Below the pieces are notes generated by a model. It did not search any database. It was given only the letters and a program-made list of their open reading frames with translations, and was not told where the DNA came from. A program made the translations under genes and the position numbers. Source: Cricetomys ansorgei (Eukaryota > Chordata > Mammalia > Rodentia > Nesomyidae). From it: 64,000 bases of DNA. Below, one piece after another: positions 44,151 to 57,605 of this stretch. Location: contig JAMJFZ010001868.1 of the NCBI GenBank assembly GCA_026225945.1, positions 6,974,001 through 7,038,000 on the forward strand, written 5' to 3'. Positions within the stretch are counted from its first letter, which is position 1. Every line of letters starts with the position of its first letter.

Positions 44151-47100
44151 ACTGTGAGCATGACTTCATTTTTCCTTTTTCTAGATTTCAAAGTTCTGCC
44201 CTAGGTAACAAACTATATAGTCTTGAACAATTACCTCTTAAAAGCCAGATAGATAAGCTAGAATAAAGATCAGAATAAAGTAGATGCTATGTATTCTGCT
44301 GTGTATAATCTCCACCTTACAAAATGACTATATTAATGATCTAGAGACTTTCAGTCCAGCGCAGTTTAGCTCAATGGGAAAAGAACTCCTTTGACATTTT
44401 CTGAGGTTATCTCCTATTATGTTAAGAGAATGTGGCAGCATTTTACAGGATCCAGCAAAAGAGACATTTATTTTTGCTTGAAACCCCAATCTCTGGCCCA
44501 GGAAAGGTCCTTATTATTTAGCCTTCAGGAAAATACCTGTGACAGATTGCAACTGTCAGTTGCTTCTGACTCCTTTATGCTCCCCCTATTTTTCCTATTC
44601 TCAAGAGGACAGAACTGATTAAACTCTGACTCCTGAATTTGAAGCTACAAAGTTTCATAACCATGCAGGGCTTTAGCATGCACGAAGCGTTGCCATGGAA
44701 ATCAGAACTTGACATTATGATCCGCATTAGTTTTCTCTGAAAGTAGTTAAATAGGTGTATTGTCAAAAAAAAAAAAAAAAGACATAATTCTAGTCATGTG
44801 CCTTACATCTCATCATTTACCCCTGATCTTTTAGATTTTATTTTTTGAATTTTAAAAATTTACTTTATGATGGGTTTTGTTGAGGCATTTGCATCTATAC
44901 ATATCATTCAACTGAGCTCCTGCACTATTTCCACCCCCACACCTATGGCTCTCTTGCTAGTATATATAGACCTTATATTCAGTTTGTTGTTCCAGTTTAC
45001 TATGACAACAAACATCTGAGAAGCTATATATGTGTCAGTCACAACGAATTTCCTATGTGAATAGATCACCGAATAATCTCTTAAGGGTATACTATTTACT
45101 TCACAGCATTCTAAACAGAAACCCCAGATTAAAAATGTGTATAGCATAAAAATAAATCAAAATCTGGGGGAAACTCTTAAACTAAGTTTCATTATGATAG
45201 ACAATATTTATTTTGTTCTTATCATTTTTCATTCTGAAGCTCAAATCAACAGCCAAGTCTCACCTCCTTCTTATCCATCTCTTGAAAAATCAGGTAGACA
45301 GCATTGTTCTCCGGTGCCTTTGAGATTAATATTGAAAGTGTTTCAGTGCAAATGTTCCTTGAGCTATGGAGTCAGTCGGCTGGGCAGCTAAGGGATTCAC
45401 ACACCCATGCTATGGGCCCTGAGACACATAAAGTATTAAAAAACCCATCACAGGACACTGGCGATGATGCTAATCAATAACAAGCCTTGCCTTCCACCCT
45501 ATACCAAATAGTATTTTTGGTGCTAAACTTCTGTATTTAAAGAACTGTGCTTTTAATGCAGTGTAGTTCTCCTGAACTGTTTAGGATGAGTCAAGATTTG
45601 ATTTACTTCACGTATGCGCATGATACTTCGGCTTTCCAAAGGGAACGTATTAATGAGAGGTCATTTCTAACTGTCTGGCTCTGACTGTCCACTGGCCTAT
45701 TTCTGAATCCACTGCTGTTCTCACAATAGAACTCTGTCAGATTAGTTTTCTTTGCATGATGGCCCTTCATTTTTTGTTTCCCGCCTGGATGCCTGGATTT
45801 GTAGTTCTGAATCCTACTGCTTTTTTTCCCCCCTTTGGTGAAAAGTTTATCAGAAAGTAAAAGAAACATTGTATCCATCACTGTTCTTATACGGCTGGGG
45901 AAAGGATGAGAAGCCGCATTAGAGATGCATGCTGAGCTTGAAAATGAAGGTTCAATATTCAATGACATATTACTCATATGTAGTTTTACATAGTTAATAA
46001 TTTATAGTAAACCTTTAAAATGTAATTGAAATTTGGGGGTAGATGGCATTTAAAACCTCTATGATTGGTTTGGCTGTACTGTCACCATGTTTCGGCATGC
46101 ATGATTCTTCAGTGTTGATTACTTAACAGTGTTCTCCTAACAATAAAAGAAAGAAAAGCAAGATAGACAAAGATGCAAAATGGTTAGTTCTATGTTCATC
46201 CATTTCACAAGCATCAGATGACTTCATGGTGGCTTTGGTCTTATGAGTCCACAATAATATACTCATCAAAACTGTATTTAGGTGAGCAAAAATATCATAA
46301 GGAAGTGGATATTACGGTCTGAATTATGTCTTTTCTCTTTCTACCAATTAATATTCTGAAATTACAATCCCAGTTGCTCAATTTAGCTAGATTTTGAGAG
46401 AGCATTTAAATAAGTAATTAAACAAAGAAAGGTCATTAGGGTAATTGCTAATTCAATATGACTTGTGTCACATTTAAAAAAAAAAAAAAAGAAGAAGAAG
46501 CAGGCTTGAGGTCTGTCATGAAGATCCAGGCTCAGCTTTTACTATTTTCAGGCTAATACTCTTCCAATGGAAATTTTATATCACTATAACAAGAAAAGTC
46601 TGCAGAAACAGTATTCATGAGCTGAATTACAAACAGGCTTTGTTCTTTGCAATATGCGCTCAGTTTCTGTATGCAGCCACAGCAAGGGACTGTTATGGGT
46701 CAAATGGTACAGTGATCATTGTAATAACAACTGTTAATCATAACAAGAACAATCAGGAAGGAAGATGGTATAATAAGAACAGCATGTTACATAAATTACA
46801 CTAGTAACACTGGACTAATACATTTCAGGGTTAAATATCAACCACAGTAAAAGAAAGTGAAAGAGAGGGTTTGCCTATGTCTAAACTGGACTGAAGTGGG
46901 CTGATTCAGTGGGTTGGCGAAAATTGATTATACTGGCTTTGCTTTAACAAAACCTAAAGAAAATTTGGTGATTTGAAAATATTTACTCACATATAGATCT
47001 TCCATATAGCAATTAACTAATTGCTAGAGGAAACTTAATCTCTACTATACCGCAGAGATCTTCCACAAAAGAAAGATTTCCCTTTTGACTACACTAAAGG

Positions 47101-47899
47101 CTTATTTTTCCATTAAGCATCATCTCAAGTTAAATATCCCTGGCAACAACTGATCAAAAAATATGCAACAGATAGAAAACTTGTGAAGGTCTTTATATTT
47201 CAACAAGATGGTCCTAATATATTCATCCATTTCCATTGTGAAGATACAAGGCCCCATCGCTTAACAAAACACAGACATATCTAAACAGGAGTTTTAAAGC
47301 TGTACACTGTTGGTACAGAATGGTGTGTGCTTATATATCTGTGTATGCTAATGTGTTCACTGACTGAATATCTGCATATTTGTTGTCTTCACATTTTGTT
47401 GTCTGTAGTAAGTGGCATGTATGGGCCTAAGCTTCCCTTCCTACATCTTCTTTTTCTCCCTTACAATCCACTTCTGTATATCATCTTTTACTTCATATCC
47501 TCAACCATTCATTTTTTTAGCCAACTGAACTGTATTTTCCATCCATGTTTTTTTTTTCTTCAGTTTATGCCTAAACCTGGCATAGTCCTGGCAACTTGCC
47601 AGTTCACTTTATTACCACAACCCCAATATACAATCACTGACAGTTAATAACTCTATGCAAGACTCTGTAAATGTACAATGAATTCTCAGATGGATTTTAT
47701 CCATCTCCCAGGACTTCAAAAGGTTGATATTTCTCAAAATATAAACCTAAATATAGCATTTCTGCTATTATGTACATTAAATACATGATTAGAGTCACAT
47801 AAGTACATATATAAAGTTTGTAAAATACATTTTATATTAACACTGTATTGAGCTTTTGTTCTTTTGTATTGTGCGATTAGATTCAGTTGTAGATCAAGA
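44151..47899. other. Unassigned AT-rich DNA, mostly unique
   Basis: About 3.7 kb without a recognised repeat family. Poly-A runs lie at 44766-44780 and 46476-46490, the second followed by GAA units. The longest frames are 106 codons (47327-47647 plus) and 124 codons (45603-45977 minus), neither with a recognisable domain. The 47430-47600 stretch is pyrimidine-rich. Confidence 0.45.
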
Positions 47900-48180
47900 A
47901 AATGGATTCATATAAAGCTAAGGCTTGTTCTTTGGAAGTTTACAAAGTGCCAGTAACAGAGGCAGGAGATAATGGCTCCAGAGTACTCATTAGTGCTTAC
48001 ATTGGCAATGCACTGTTAAGAAAAACCTTCAGAGCTCATTATTGACCCATTACTATGCTAATCCACACAGACTAATTGGAATTGATATTGCTATATGTGT
48101 GATTATCATTAGTGTGTTGTAATCTAGTGTACTGACAAAATGAAGAAATTAAAAGAATAAGAGAAGTATGTAATGGTCCA
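47900..48180. promoter_or_regulatory. Candidate conserved non-coding segment
   Basis: A repeat-free stretch with several homeodomain-type words close together: ctcattagtgc, actaattggaattg, and tatcattagtgtg, plus an octamer-like tatgctaatcc. No evidence of activity exists in the sequence itself. The call is inference only. Confidence 0.2.
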
Positions 48181-48639
48181 TGTCAATAGATAAAAATAAA
48201 TAAATTATATGCCATTAGCTAGGTAAGTACACTAGTATGGCTTCCAGAAAAAGTCTATCTCTCTATTCACTTTTCTATTGTTCTTTTTGATAGGCCTATA
48301 CTTTAAAAACAAAACTAATGAATTAATTGCTACAGAGTCTACAGATATTTATACCCACTGCTAAATACAATAAATTGACCATATGAAATTTTTTCCTTTC
48401 AGCCTTTAATATAAATACATACTGTTACTCACTTTCCTTTATTGTTCTGTAACTATAATCACGATGTATGGCTAGGTGTTATCCATCCTAGTGGATTTCT
48501 GTCTTTAGGCTGGTAACTGCAGCCCCGTCATTACTTGGAACACCAGTTCATGTGCATATATGCACATACATGAAAGCTTGCTCAGCATCCACAATTAGAA
48601 ATTGAATAGGTCCCTCAAATTTATTTCTCCCAAGTGGTT
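48181..48639. other. Unassigned AT-rich DNA
   Basis: No gene or repeat recognised. Confidence 0.45.
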
Positions 48640-48880
48640 TCTGCACAGAGAACCCAATTCATCAACAAATCCTGTTGATACTATTGACTCCCTCCACGAA
48701 GTGTTTCTTTCTCTCCAACTGCTCCTCCTATATGAAGCCTCAGTGATTCCTGATTCCCAAATTTGTCACCCTGCTTTCACTCTTTGGCCCTTTGCAATCT
48801 GTCCTCTAAAGAACACCCTTAGGAAACTTGTTAAACTGTACACCAAGCCATGTCTTTCCTTATAAGTAGTTTCAATCATA
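48640..48880 (+). repeat. L2 LINE relic
   Basis: Fits the L2 3' region by order: ctccaactgctcctcctata, ttgtcaccctgctttcactc, tggccctttgcaatctgtcc and taaagaacacccttagg. Strongly diverged. An 87-codon frame lies within it and is not a gene. Confidence 0.5.
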
Positions 48881-48904
48881 CTCGAAACCAAATATTAGTT
48901 TTCA

Positions 48905-48980
48905 GTCTTGCCAACAGACAACAAGGGTTCCTTTTCTCCACTTCCTCTCCAGCATCCATTGTCAATTGTTTTCTGCAGGA
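48905..48980 (-). repeat. Short L1 ORF2 relic
   Basis: The words caagggttccttttctccac and ttcctctccagcatccattg are the reversed text of a well-known L1 ORF2 segment. Only about 75 bases are recognisable. Confidence 0.55.
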
Positions 48981-49384
48981 AGCAGTGGGCAAGGCACAGA
49001 AAACTGGCTTAAGATTGGCTAACTAAGACAAATGCAGCAAGCTTTGGTGCATAAAGGAAGTCCTTGTTTTCTGGTACTTGTTTCTGAGATGATGAGTGCA
49101 TGTGCACTGTGATCTGATGTGTAACAGCCCAGCAGAGAAGGCGGTTGATCTTAAAAGTTCTGATTGATGAATTTCCTTTTGAAACCTGAAAACTCACAGT
49201 GTTACTTTCTCTATGAATTGACTAACACTGAGACGGCATATCCTCATCAATGGTCCAGATGTCAAAGCATCAGAATATAGAAAAGGCAACACTCAGTGCC
49301 ATCCTCACTTTTAGCTTTAGTGTCTTTATATATCATTTCACCATCTGACTTGCAATGATTATTTTGTTGTTGATTTTCTGCCAT

Positions 49385-49510
49385 CTTGATCTAAGATAAA
49401 CTTCATTAAGGAAGAGATGTTTCTATTTTACTAACTGATATAGCCCCTATGTGTGTTGGACAAGTGTCAGGTAGAAAGGGTGCTCTATTAATAATGAATT
49501 ACTTGATAAG
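49385..49510 (+). repeat. L2 LINE 3' end relic
   Basis: The order aagataaacttcattaagga, agagatgtttctattttact and gctctattaataatgaatta corresponds to the L2 ending 'aagctccatgagggcaggga' to 'gctcaataaatgtt'. Confidence 0.5.
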
Positions 49511-49558
49511 TGATACTGAATTAATAACTTGCTAAATGAGCATATGAAAGCTGTCCAT

Positions 49559-49775
49559 CAGTGGTTCTCAAGAAAAAAAGACTTTCACTCCTCACTGACA
49601 TTTGGCAGTGTCTGAAATATTTTTGATTACCCTAGGGATGAAGGATGCTACTGGCATCCAGCTGGTGGAAGTCAGGTGTATTGTTAAACTTCCTACAACA
49701 TAACAACATTTGAAATTCATAGAACTGTCTAGTACAGATGGTATTACAACCACAGTTGGAAATTTCTCAGGTTAA
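49559..49775 (+). mobile_element. MER5-type hAT DNA transposon relic
   Basis: A non-autonomous hAT-Charlie element. It starts with CAGTGGTTCTCA, the MER5 terminal inverted repeat. It continues with ctgacatttggcagtgtctg, aaatatttttgattacccta, gatgctactggcatccagct, ggtggaagtcaggtgtattg and taaacttcctacaacataac. The motif order and spacing match MER5 well. The right inverted repeat is diverged. This is an ancient placental insertion. Confidence 0.88.
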
Positions 49776-50244
49776 TGATTTCACTTCAATAATCTCTAAA
49801 AATGTCATATATGTTAATAGTTTTAGTAATAGATAATTTAGGAGCAAACTTTCTCATTCACTTATAATATTTTAGTTTATACTAATTAAGTAAATGAACT
49901 ATTACTTTAGTTCAAAAAAGATAAACTATGTAAGAAAAATAAAACAATATAATAATGGTTATTATACAAATTATAATAAAAGTAATTATTATTCCATGAA
50001 AATATAGAACATGAGTTATAACAGTGCCAATGATCATAAACATTACTTATTGAAATAATCTGTGTATTAGGCATGTTGATAGAGAATGACATATATTTTA
50101 AAGTATTTACAGTTCTCTTGTTACATATGGCCTTTATTTCAGGCTCCAGGAAAGAGAGGTAAATAAATCAGAAAAACATCTATTACTTTATATCTCTCAG
50201 ATAACAAGAAACAGGGAGACGTTATCATACAGAAAACACACTGA

Positions 50245-50410
50245 CCTAAGGAGTGACATCCTTGGGCAAACTCATTGAAGAGAACTGTTACTACCCTACT
50301 TCACATTTAAGAGAGAATTTTAGGTATGGAAGACAACTGACATGTCTAAAGTCACACAAAGATAAAGTGTAAATCTAAACTCTATGCCCTTGAGCACAAT
50401 TCACTGTTAC
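50245..50410 (+). repeat. MIR SINE relic
   Basis: Words in MIR order: ccttgggcaaactcattgaa, tactaccctacttcacattt, catgtctaaagtcacacaaa and aaatctaaactctatgccct. The middle word corresponds to the 'cccaaggtcacacagc' core. Confidence 0.6.
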
Positions 50411-50864
50411 TCACTATCTAATCATGTATAGACAAGGAGAGAGATTCCTTCCATGTAGCAATTTAGGTCCTAAGTTTCTTCAATATGATATCTTCCTTAA
50501 GGGGACTATGAAAATTTAAGCATATGATATTTTTAGGGGTACACCTATAAATTGCACAAATAATTTATGCTTACATTCCAATGGCTTACATTCCAATTCT
50601 GTCACTTAGATATATCTAACTATAAGGGCACTTGAGAAATATGAGCTCATTCTGCACCCAGAGAAGAGAATCAATGGGTTTGGGGAGTAACTAACAGATG
50701 TTTACAGTCTCTACTGGAGACCAATTATTAACTTGTGTTTTGCTTTCCACTCTTAAGGCAATATTATTATCCATCCTGAGAAGAAATAACTCAAAGTCCC
50801 ATCTGGTTCCTGAAATCATTATGGATTCAAGAATCTTTTTGTAACATGATGTTTTCTTCTTTAG

Positions 50865-51013
50865 GTCCTATGTGACTGTTGGCTTTGTGGAGACATAATA
50901 AACAAGAACAAATTTGCTGTGTACACAGCTAACTGGAACAGCCTGGCATATCACAGAAGAGACAAGATGTGTCCAGTGAAAATTCACCCTTCAAAATGGA
51001 AAATAGAAAAAAG
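50865..51013 (+). other. Candidate exon of 149 bases, weak
   Basis: A pyrimidine-rich stretch (gttttcttctttag) gives a good acceptor ending at 50864. A near-consensus donor, AAG|GTATGT, begins at 51014. One frame is open across the whole interval and on to a TGA at 51063-51065 (66 codons). The other two frames are closed. The open frame has four cysteines near its start and end but no domain I recognise. It could be an exon of a long non-coding RNA, a rare exon of a surrounding gene, or chance. No neighbouring exon was recognised. Confidence 0.15.
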
Positions 51014-51065
51014 GTATGTCCCATTGACCCATAATAATGGCGGAATACTTGTAAATAGTGAGTGA

Positions 51066-54000
51066 AGAATCCCATCTTCTGCTCTTTGCTAATGGGTTTT
51101 GTAACCTGGAAGGAACCGTGATGTCCATTGTCCTCACAGCAAGAACTAGCTTCTGCACACTTGAAAGTGTAGGGAATATGCAGCTTTGGGGATTTAGAGT
51201 CTACAGTTTCCTGTAGATTGTTAATTGTATGGCAAACTATAACTAACGGCTCCAGATTGGTTTATAACTTATTTGGGGGTAGGGTTTTAATTTCTTGGGA
51301 GGGAAAAAAAAAACAAAAAAACAGAAAAATGCTGAAATATGGCTCCTTGTAAACTTTAACATGTTTTCTTTAAGTCCACTTTGCAGCATAAACCATATTC
51401 AGGTGAGTTCTCATATCTTCTCTGTCACCATGTTTTACCTTCTAACATCTTCTCCTGCCCAGAAAATTCCCCAGTCAGTGGCTACCATATCGAGCCAGAT
51501 AAGACAAGGTATTGAAAAGCCATGTCTTCAGTTTTATATGAGTTACATTTTCAAGACAGTGACTGTTCCCTCAATGCCTTTTTTGGGGTCTTCTTTCCTA
51601 ATATTTCAACCACAGAAATGACTGACCAGCCTCTGTAATCACACCGCATCGTTCTACCATTTGTGGTTGTTGTTGTTGACAAACAAGGTCTCTGGCTTTA
51701 CGGCTTTTACATTTGCCACTCATAACCGCTCTGCTAAGCCACTGCCATGACTTCAAGTGTTTTCTGATGTCTGTAGACCACTTTTAACATACGATTCTCC
51801 ATTAGGTTAAGCAAGCATCCATTACAAATGACCATAAAATCAGTGTCTGATGGGACAGTAGGTGCACGGCAGTTCTCAGCATGATTTTTTGACACTCCCT
51901 CTACATGAGAATTCAGAGATAAATTCCCTCCCATGATCTTTCTTTCCAGAGATGCTGGCAACAAGCTGATAAAGGAGGTGTGTGATGCAAACCGTTTATG
52001 AGAGGATAAACTGACTAGCTTTGTAAAACTCTATTTTTTAATATTTTTTGTAAGAACGTAAGAATGTAATTCACAAATTTTAGCATAGATTTTTATCAGT
52101 ACTTTGAATTTAATTCTATCCTATCTGATTTAATTTAATTTAATATCTATCCTATCATTCTTTTCCTTTTGAAAACAGAAGTCAAATACCAGGTTCCATG
52201 TTTTATCGCCTGGTGGTGGAAGACACTAAACCTGTATAGCTCTTTGGATCTTAAAATATCTCTGATTTCCATTGGGCTCATTTAACTGTAATTACAACAC
52301 TGGCTCCACCCAGCTCTATTTCAAGATTTGTTATGTACAGTTTTACTAAATCTTTGCAATCACCTATGACCTTCACTCTGAGTTTCTCTGATCCAGATTC
52401 CTCTTTTTGTGACTCACCTCCACCTTCTCCAGCCTCTTACTCTCCATCTTCCTTGTGTTCCTTGTTTTGCTTTCTAATTTTGCTATTTTTATGTATGGCA
52501 TCTCTATCTGTTCAGAGTAAATATACGTCAATAAGCCTCTTTGAAATAATTACTGTCTCCATCTATTTGGCAAATATTTAGTCTCTAGTTCAGCAAGAAA
52601 GCATTGACTTATATAGTCCCAGTTATAATATGCTATGAACTTCTATAAATAGGACTCAAAACTGGATAAACATTAAAATACTATTCAGTAATAATGAAGC
52701 CTATAAGACTAAAGATTTTTCTGTGTCTTCAGATAAGAAGTCCCGCCATTATCCTAATGGTGCTTGCAAGGTAAAAGCAACACATGGGTACTGCTGAAAA
52801 TGCAGATTGTTGGGTCCCTTGCACACATGCATTTCACATGGTAATGAATTGTTTCTATGCATAATGAAGTTCAAGCTCAAATTCGAAGTTCTCCTGTGAA
52901 AAGGGCATGTTCTAAATATCCTCTTTACTTTCTATACCCATATCTGATACACTCTACCTACATATCTACATACTTATTCTAAATTACTCTGAATAAAAGG
53001 GTGCCTTCATTTAAGTACAGAACATTGATATTTTATATTTCAAAACATGCAAGAATCTGTGCATATATTTTCCCATGAATTTTATGCCCTTGTGTTTTAA
53101 AATATGTTTCCTTCTATATTTATGTGAGCAAATAGTAAAACCGTCGCCCTCATCAGAAGGATGCATGCAGCTTCATGTAATTCTAACCTACAGAGTTGTT
53201 TTTAAATACAACAGAGAAGGAAATTATTCTTGGCATAAGTCACATATAGTGTTTGTCAATGTATGTTATTATGGGCAAAAATAAATGGAAATCTTGTAAG
53301 TTGCCCATTGAAAGAGTATAATTTTTCTTATTCTCCAGAAAGAAAACCAGAATCTAGTATTCTTGAAGTTAAATGAGGAGTTATTTTCTCTTTCTCTTTT
53401 CAGTAACAGTTAAATAATAAGCAGTGAACTTTCATTTTATTCCAATACCCCAGAAGCTTAGTACTTAACATGCCTTATGAAACAAGCTCCCATTTATGTG
53501 TTAAACAAAATGACATTCACAATTCTTATAAGGTGAATTGAGATTTGCATTCAGTTGCTTATTTCAAATGTAATTTTTCTTTTACAAAATAGCAAAATGC
53601 TTATAAATTGTTCACAATTACCCCCTTTATAATTTTAAACAAACTACAAGCAATTGCTTTTTGACTGCCAAATGTATTTTAAAATTGGCTATGCTGAGGG
53701 GGTCAGAGTGTCATACTCCAATTGACTAGATCTTACGTTGAAAATATAATTTTTGCAATTAGAAATATAACCCCAGCCCCTCCCATTACTATTCATTGAT
53801 TGCAGTACACTTTTATCACTTCTTAGGCTTTATCCCAAAGGATTTAGCAAGTGTCTTAAAACTCCCACTATTTTTTCAGCTGTTAAAATGTGACTTTTTT
53901 TGTTTCTTGCCTTTCTTTCATGTTTAGTTCTAACTATTGCTCTCTTCTTTAGAAATATCTATCTAAAACTCTTGTCATAAACCTGGCAAGGCTGTGTACT

Positions 54001-56787
54001 AGCTACGTAACGTTGTCTTCTGGAAATCTATTTGTGAGGTTCTTGCATTTTCTTTTCTCATGTGCTCTCACCCTGCTTTGATCATTGCTCTTGAGAGCCT
54101 CACCCCTCCAATTACGCTTCTACCTTTTTTAGATTACACATCTCTGACTGTCTGTAGGATTTTCCTATCAAAGCAGAGAGTGCCTGACTTAGGCCTTCTT
54201 TTGCCCTTATTGATTTTTTTTTTCAAATCACAAAAGAAGCAAAACCTTTTTATGTGGCCAGTTTCAATAAAATTGTATCAGGAAAAGAGCACAGCTTAAA
54301 CCTTCTTTTAAGTTTTACTTCTATGATCTGAGTAGTCTGTGTCCTTGGGAGCACTGCTCAGGGCTCAGCCCAAGTCCCCAAGCATCTTCTTGGGTAACTC
54401 AAAAGGATGTCAATTTAAGCCTTAAAATAACAGATGGTGGTAGTATTCTTGTACAAGCAAGTAGATTCCCATTCAGTATATTAGGAAATAACCTCTTCTG
54501 ACAAGGTGAAAGAAGATTCTAAGAGGTAGTCACCACTGCTTATTCAGCAACATTGGCCCTGAATAACTTCCAATCACATGTAATTACATAACTTTCAGGG
54601 GAATCTGAGCTTTCTCCATATTCCTAATCATGATGTGCCTCTAGGTTAAAAAGAGACTGCTGCCCACAGCTAATGGCAATGTTGGTTTTCTTGTACTTGT
54701 TTGAAAGTTTGCAGAGTCCAATTATTTTAATGTCTTCTTTGTCAGTTTGTACATGATGTTCCACAGAAATACGCTATTGGAGTAGTCTTGTTATTGGTCA
54801 AGTTACATTATTCTGTAATAGGAAACTTTTACAGAGGTTGCCTATGATCAGACTGCTATGCTACAATTATTGTGCATGATTCCCAGACATTTTTTACCAC
54901 TCTAAGTTCTTTGTACAAATATGATTGTGGAAAGAGAAATTCATAGGGAAACAGTTTCGCTAAATAGTTCTTAAGTTGACAAAGAAGTGTGCAACAAATG
55001 GAATGGTAAAAGGATTACTTATAAATGGCATTAATGCAACATTCAGCATTAAGCCAATTTTTAATGTGCTCCTCTATAAAGTAAAAATACTCACTGCTCC
55101 TTTTTAATATCCTCATATGGTGGAAGGGATAAAAAGGCTGTGTCAGTCTGTCATTTAAGAACACTGATTATATTTATGTGACCAGATACTTGTCACGTCC
55201 CCAAAGTCCTGCCAGCTAATGACTTCACCATGGGAGTAATGATTTCAGCTTCTGAATTTAGGGAAGACAAAACATCCAGACCACAGCAATAGCAAAATTC
55301 AAATTCCCTTTGTATCATGCTACCAATCCTATTTATTATGAAAAAACATGTAATTAATAATAAAAAATTATAATATTTTAGAGTGTCCATCTGACCTCAA
55401 TACATTCAATTCCTCAATTAAAACAGTGCATTCTGACAAATTATTTACCATGTAACAAAGCAATTTCTTCATCCATTAGTCCTCTACTAGGGTACATGAA
55501 TCTATGACAGTAAGTTAAAGCTGAGGGTTACTAGAATCATTTGTGACAGATGTACATTGTGCTGTAAAAGAGATCTGTGTAGTAATGAATTTACTCTTTT
55601 CCAAACAGAGCTCTGGCTTTATCCTTAGTTTTTGAAAGGTAATCCCCTAAAGTGTCAGAATTTTTTAAGTTGACAATAGTGGGCTACTCAGACCACATAT
55701 GACAGTTTACCAAATAAGGTAATTCACAATCTAAAATTGAGCAGAAATGCTACATCATTTTTAGAAACGCCACCTTAAAATTCAATAGATTGCCCATCTC
55801 TGATCCTGAGCAGGAAATACAAATGTTTCTACTCGAAGTAAATCTACCTCTGTATCCAAAATAAGGAAAATGATTATGACAGAAATACCTTTTGGAAAGT
55901 ACTATTAATATAGAAATAAAGGAAGTGTTGGGGGGCATAAACTTGAATATTTTAATTTGAGTACAAAGTATATGTCCCACAGTTGTAGAGAATACGCTAG
56001 TTTTACTGTAACACATCACTGAAATTATCACTGGCATGCCTCTGAGAGACAGTCCATTCAACTGGTTTGTTTAAAACAGTTGCTTTGTGAGGCAAATTAA
56101 ACTAATTATGAAGGATACTATATATAAACAAAATATAGTTAGTAAAATTTATTACAATATAATACGTATTTGTCTCTATTTTAGTACTGCAGATAGGACA
56201 ACGGCTAAGACAGATATGAGGCTCTCATTCAACGTATTTATATTTTACTTAAGAGAATCGACAATGGACACATAGGCAGTGTATAGTGGTTAGTGTATCT
56301 GTGTGCTTTCTTTGGCCTCCTATTGGCTCCCCATTTATTGTGATCTCTTTGAAAAGAATTCTTAGAATTACATAAAGCATAACGTAGAAGACAGGCAAGA
56401 TTTATTACAGAGTAAAGTGAGTACTCTCAAGGGGTGAGAGTGGGTAATGGCCAAAGGAGCTCCAGCACCAAACATTGTAGGCATCCTATTCTTAAGTTTC
56501 TAAACAAACAGCTTCTCATGAGACATTTTCCTGTCCAGGTGATTCACAGGACCATTTGGATTAGAGCTTATGGTAAGGAGGAATACTATGACATTCTTTT
56601 TGCCAAAAAGCCTCCAGCTAGATAATAATCTTATAAATTTAGGTAATTTTTTTATTACTGACCTTCCAGTCCAGCCAGGGTAGAACCTCATTTCTCCACC
56701 CAATACAAGAGCTATGACCCAGATTCTATTCTTTTGACCTACAATCCATCCTACTGTTTTAGGTCTTTGTTTTACTGTAGTTGTCAA
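51066..56787. other. Unassigned AT-rich DNA, mostly unique
   Basis: About 5.7 kb with no repeat family I could support. Longest frames are 108 codons (51295-51621 plus) and 103 codons (55750-56061 minus), neither with a domain. An A-rich run lies at 51303-51322. A TTTAA-type duplication lies near 52128-52148. Very old repeats may be present but unrecognisable by eye. Confidence 0.4.
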
Positions 56788-57605
56788 TGTAGATGTACCC
56801 AGATATAGATGTTGATCCAGGGCAGAGCACAGTTTATTCTTTTACTAATTAAATCACCAGTTCTAGCCCAGAGCCTTGGAGTCTTAGAGCATTGCTTTGG
56901 CCTCTTTACAATCTACTCTTAATCCTTGAACTTGAAGGCTTCAGCCTCTGCACAATTTAGAACATTTAAACTGATGGCCTGGTCTTTGAAAGCTTTCAGC
57001 CTTAGCTGTCCAAGATCTACTGCTGATGGAGCCACTATGATTAGCTACTTCTGAACTCTTACTCTTCTGGTTCAACTCACTCTCTGTTCTGGGCTTCTTC
57101 TTCTGAGCTCTGCTATGTCTCTGTGTCTCTTCATAAGGTCTCACTGCTCCATCCTGCCTCTGTAACTGACTGCTGCAACTGCCTGCTCTGGAACTCACTC
57201 CAGCCTCAGCTGCTGTCACCCACTCTTCAACTAACTCTGTAACTGCTTCTCAACTGACTCTTCTTCTTGACTTATGTATCTAACTCTAACTCCTATGTAA
57301 CCCTCTTTAACTAAGCTGAGAACCTGCCTTTTCTCATGGCAGCTGGGCGTGTGCTCACTCTGCTAACTCTTCCTCTGATTAGTCACTGTGTCTGCCATTC
57401 ACTCTGACTCATCTCAGCTTTCACTTCCTGTGTGACACTGACTCCTGAGCTCTGCTTCCTGTGTCTGCTTCCACTGTTTTTTTCTAGGGGTTAGAGGCAT
57501 ACACTACCATTGCCTTCTGAATACTAGGATTAAAGATATGTCTACATTCCTTCCACACAGACTTCTGAATGTAGCCCCTGGAATGTAGACTCTAGCTCTC
57601 ACACA
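56788..57605 (-). mobile_element. Unclassified LTR, copy B
   Basis: Relative of the LTR at 22703-23667, aligned end to end. It carries AATAAA on the minus strand at about 56832-56838, followed by ctgtgctctgccctgg. It lacks the 46-bp minisatellite of copy A at the matching end. A 92-codon minus frame (56941-57219) rich in Ser, Gln and Arg lies inside. No target duplication is evident. Confidence 0.7.

Noticed and set aside
44345..44390. tRNA gene or ID SINE (word agtttagctcaatggg)
   Set aside because: Only an A-box-like word is present. No B-box, no cloverleaf and no tail.
52333..52581. 82-codon Ser/Pro/Leu-rich frame with a hydrophobic stretch as a membrane protein
   Set aside because: Pyrimidine-rich composition alone gives this, and no start context or homology was recognised.
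22703..57605. The two unnamed LTRs as ends of one 35-kb provirus
   Set aside because: The DNA between them holds unrelated repeats and no retroviral genes, the copies have diverged, and there is no shared flanking duplication.
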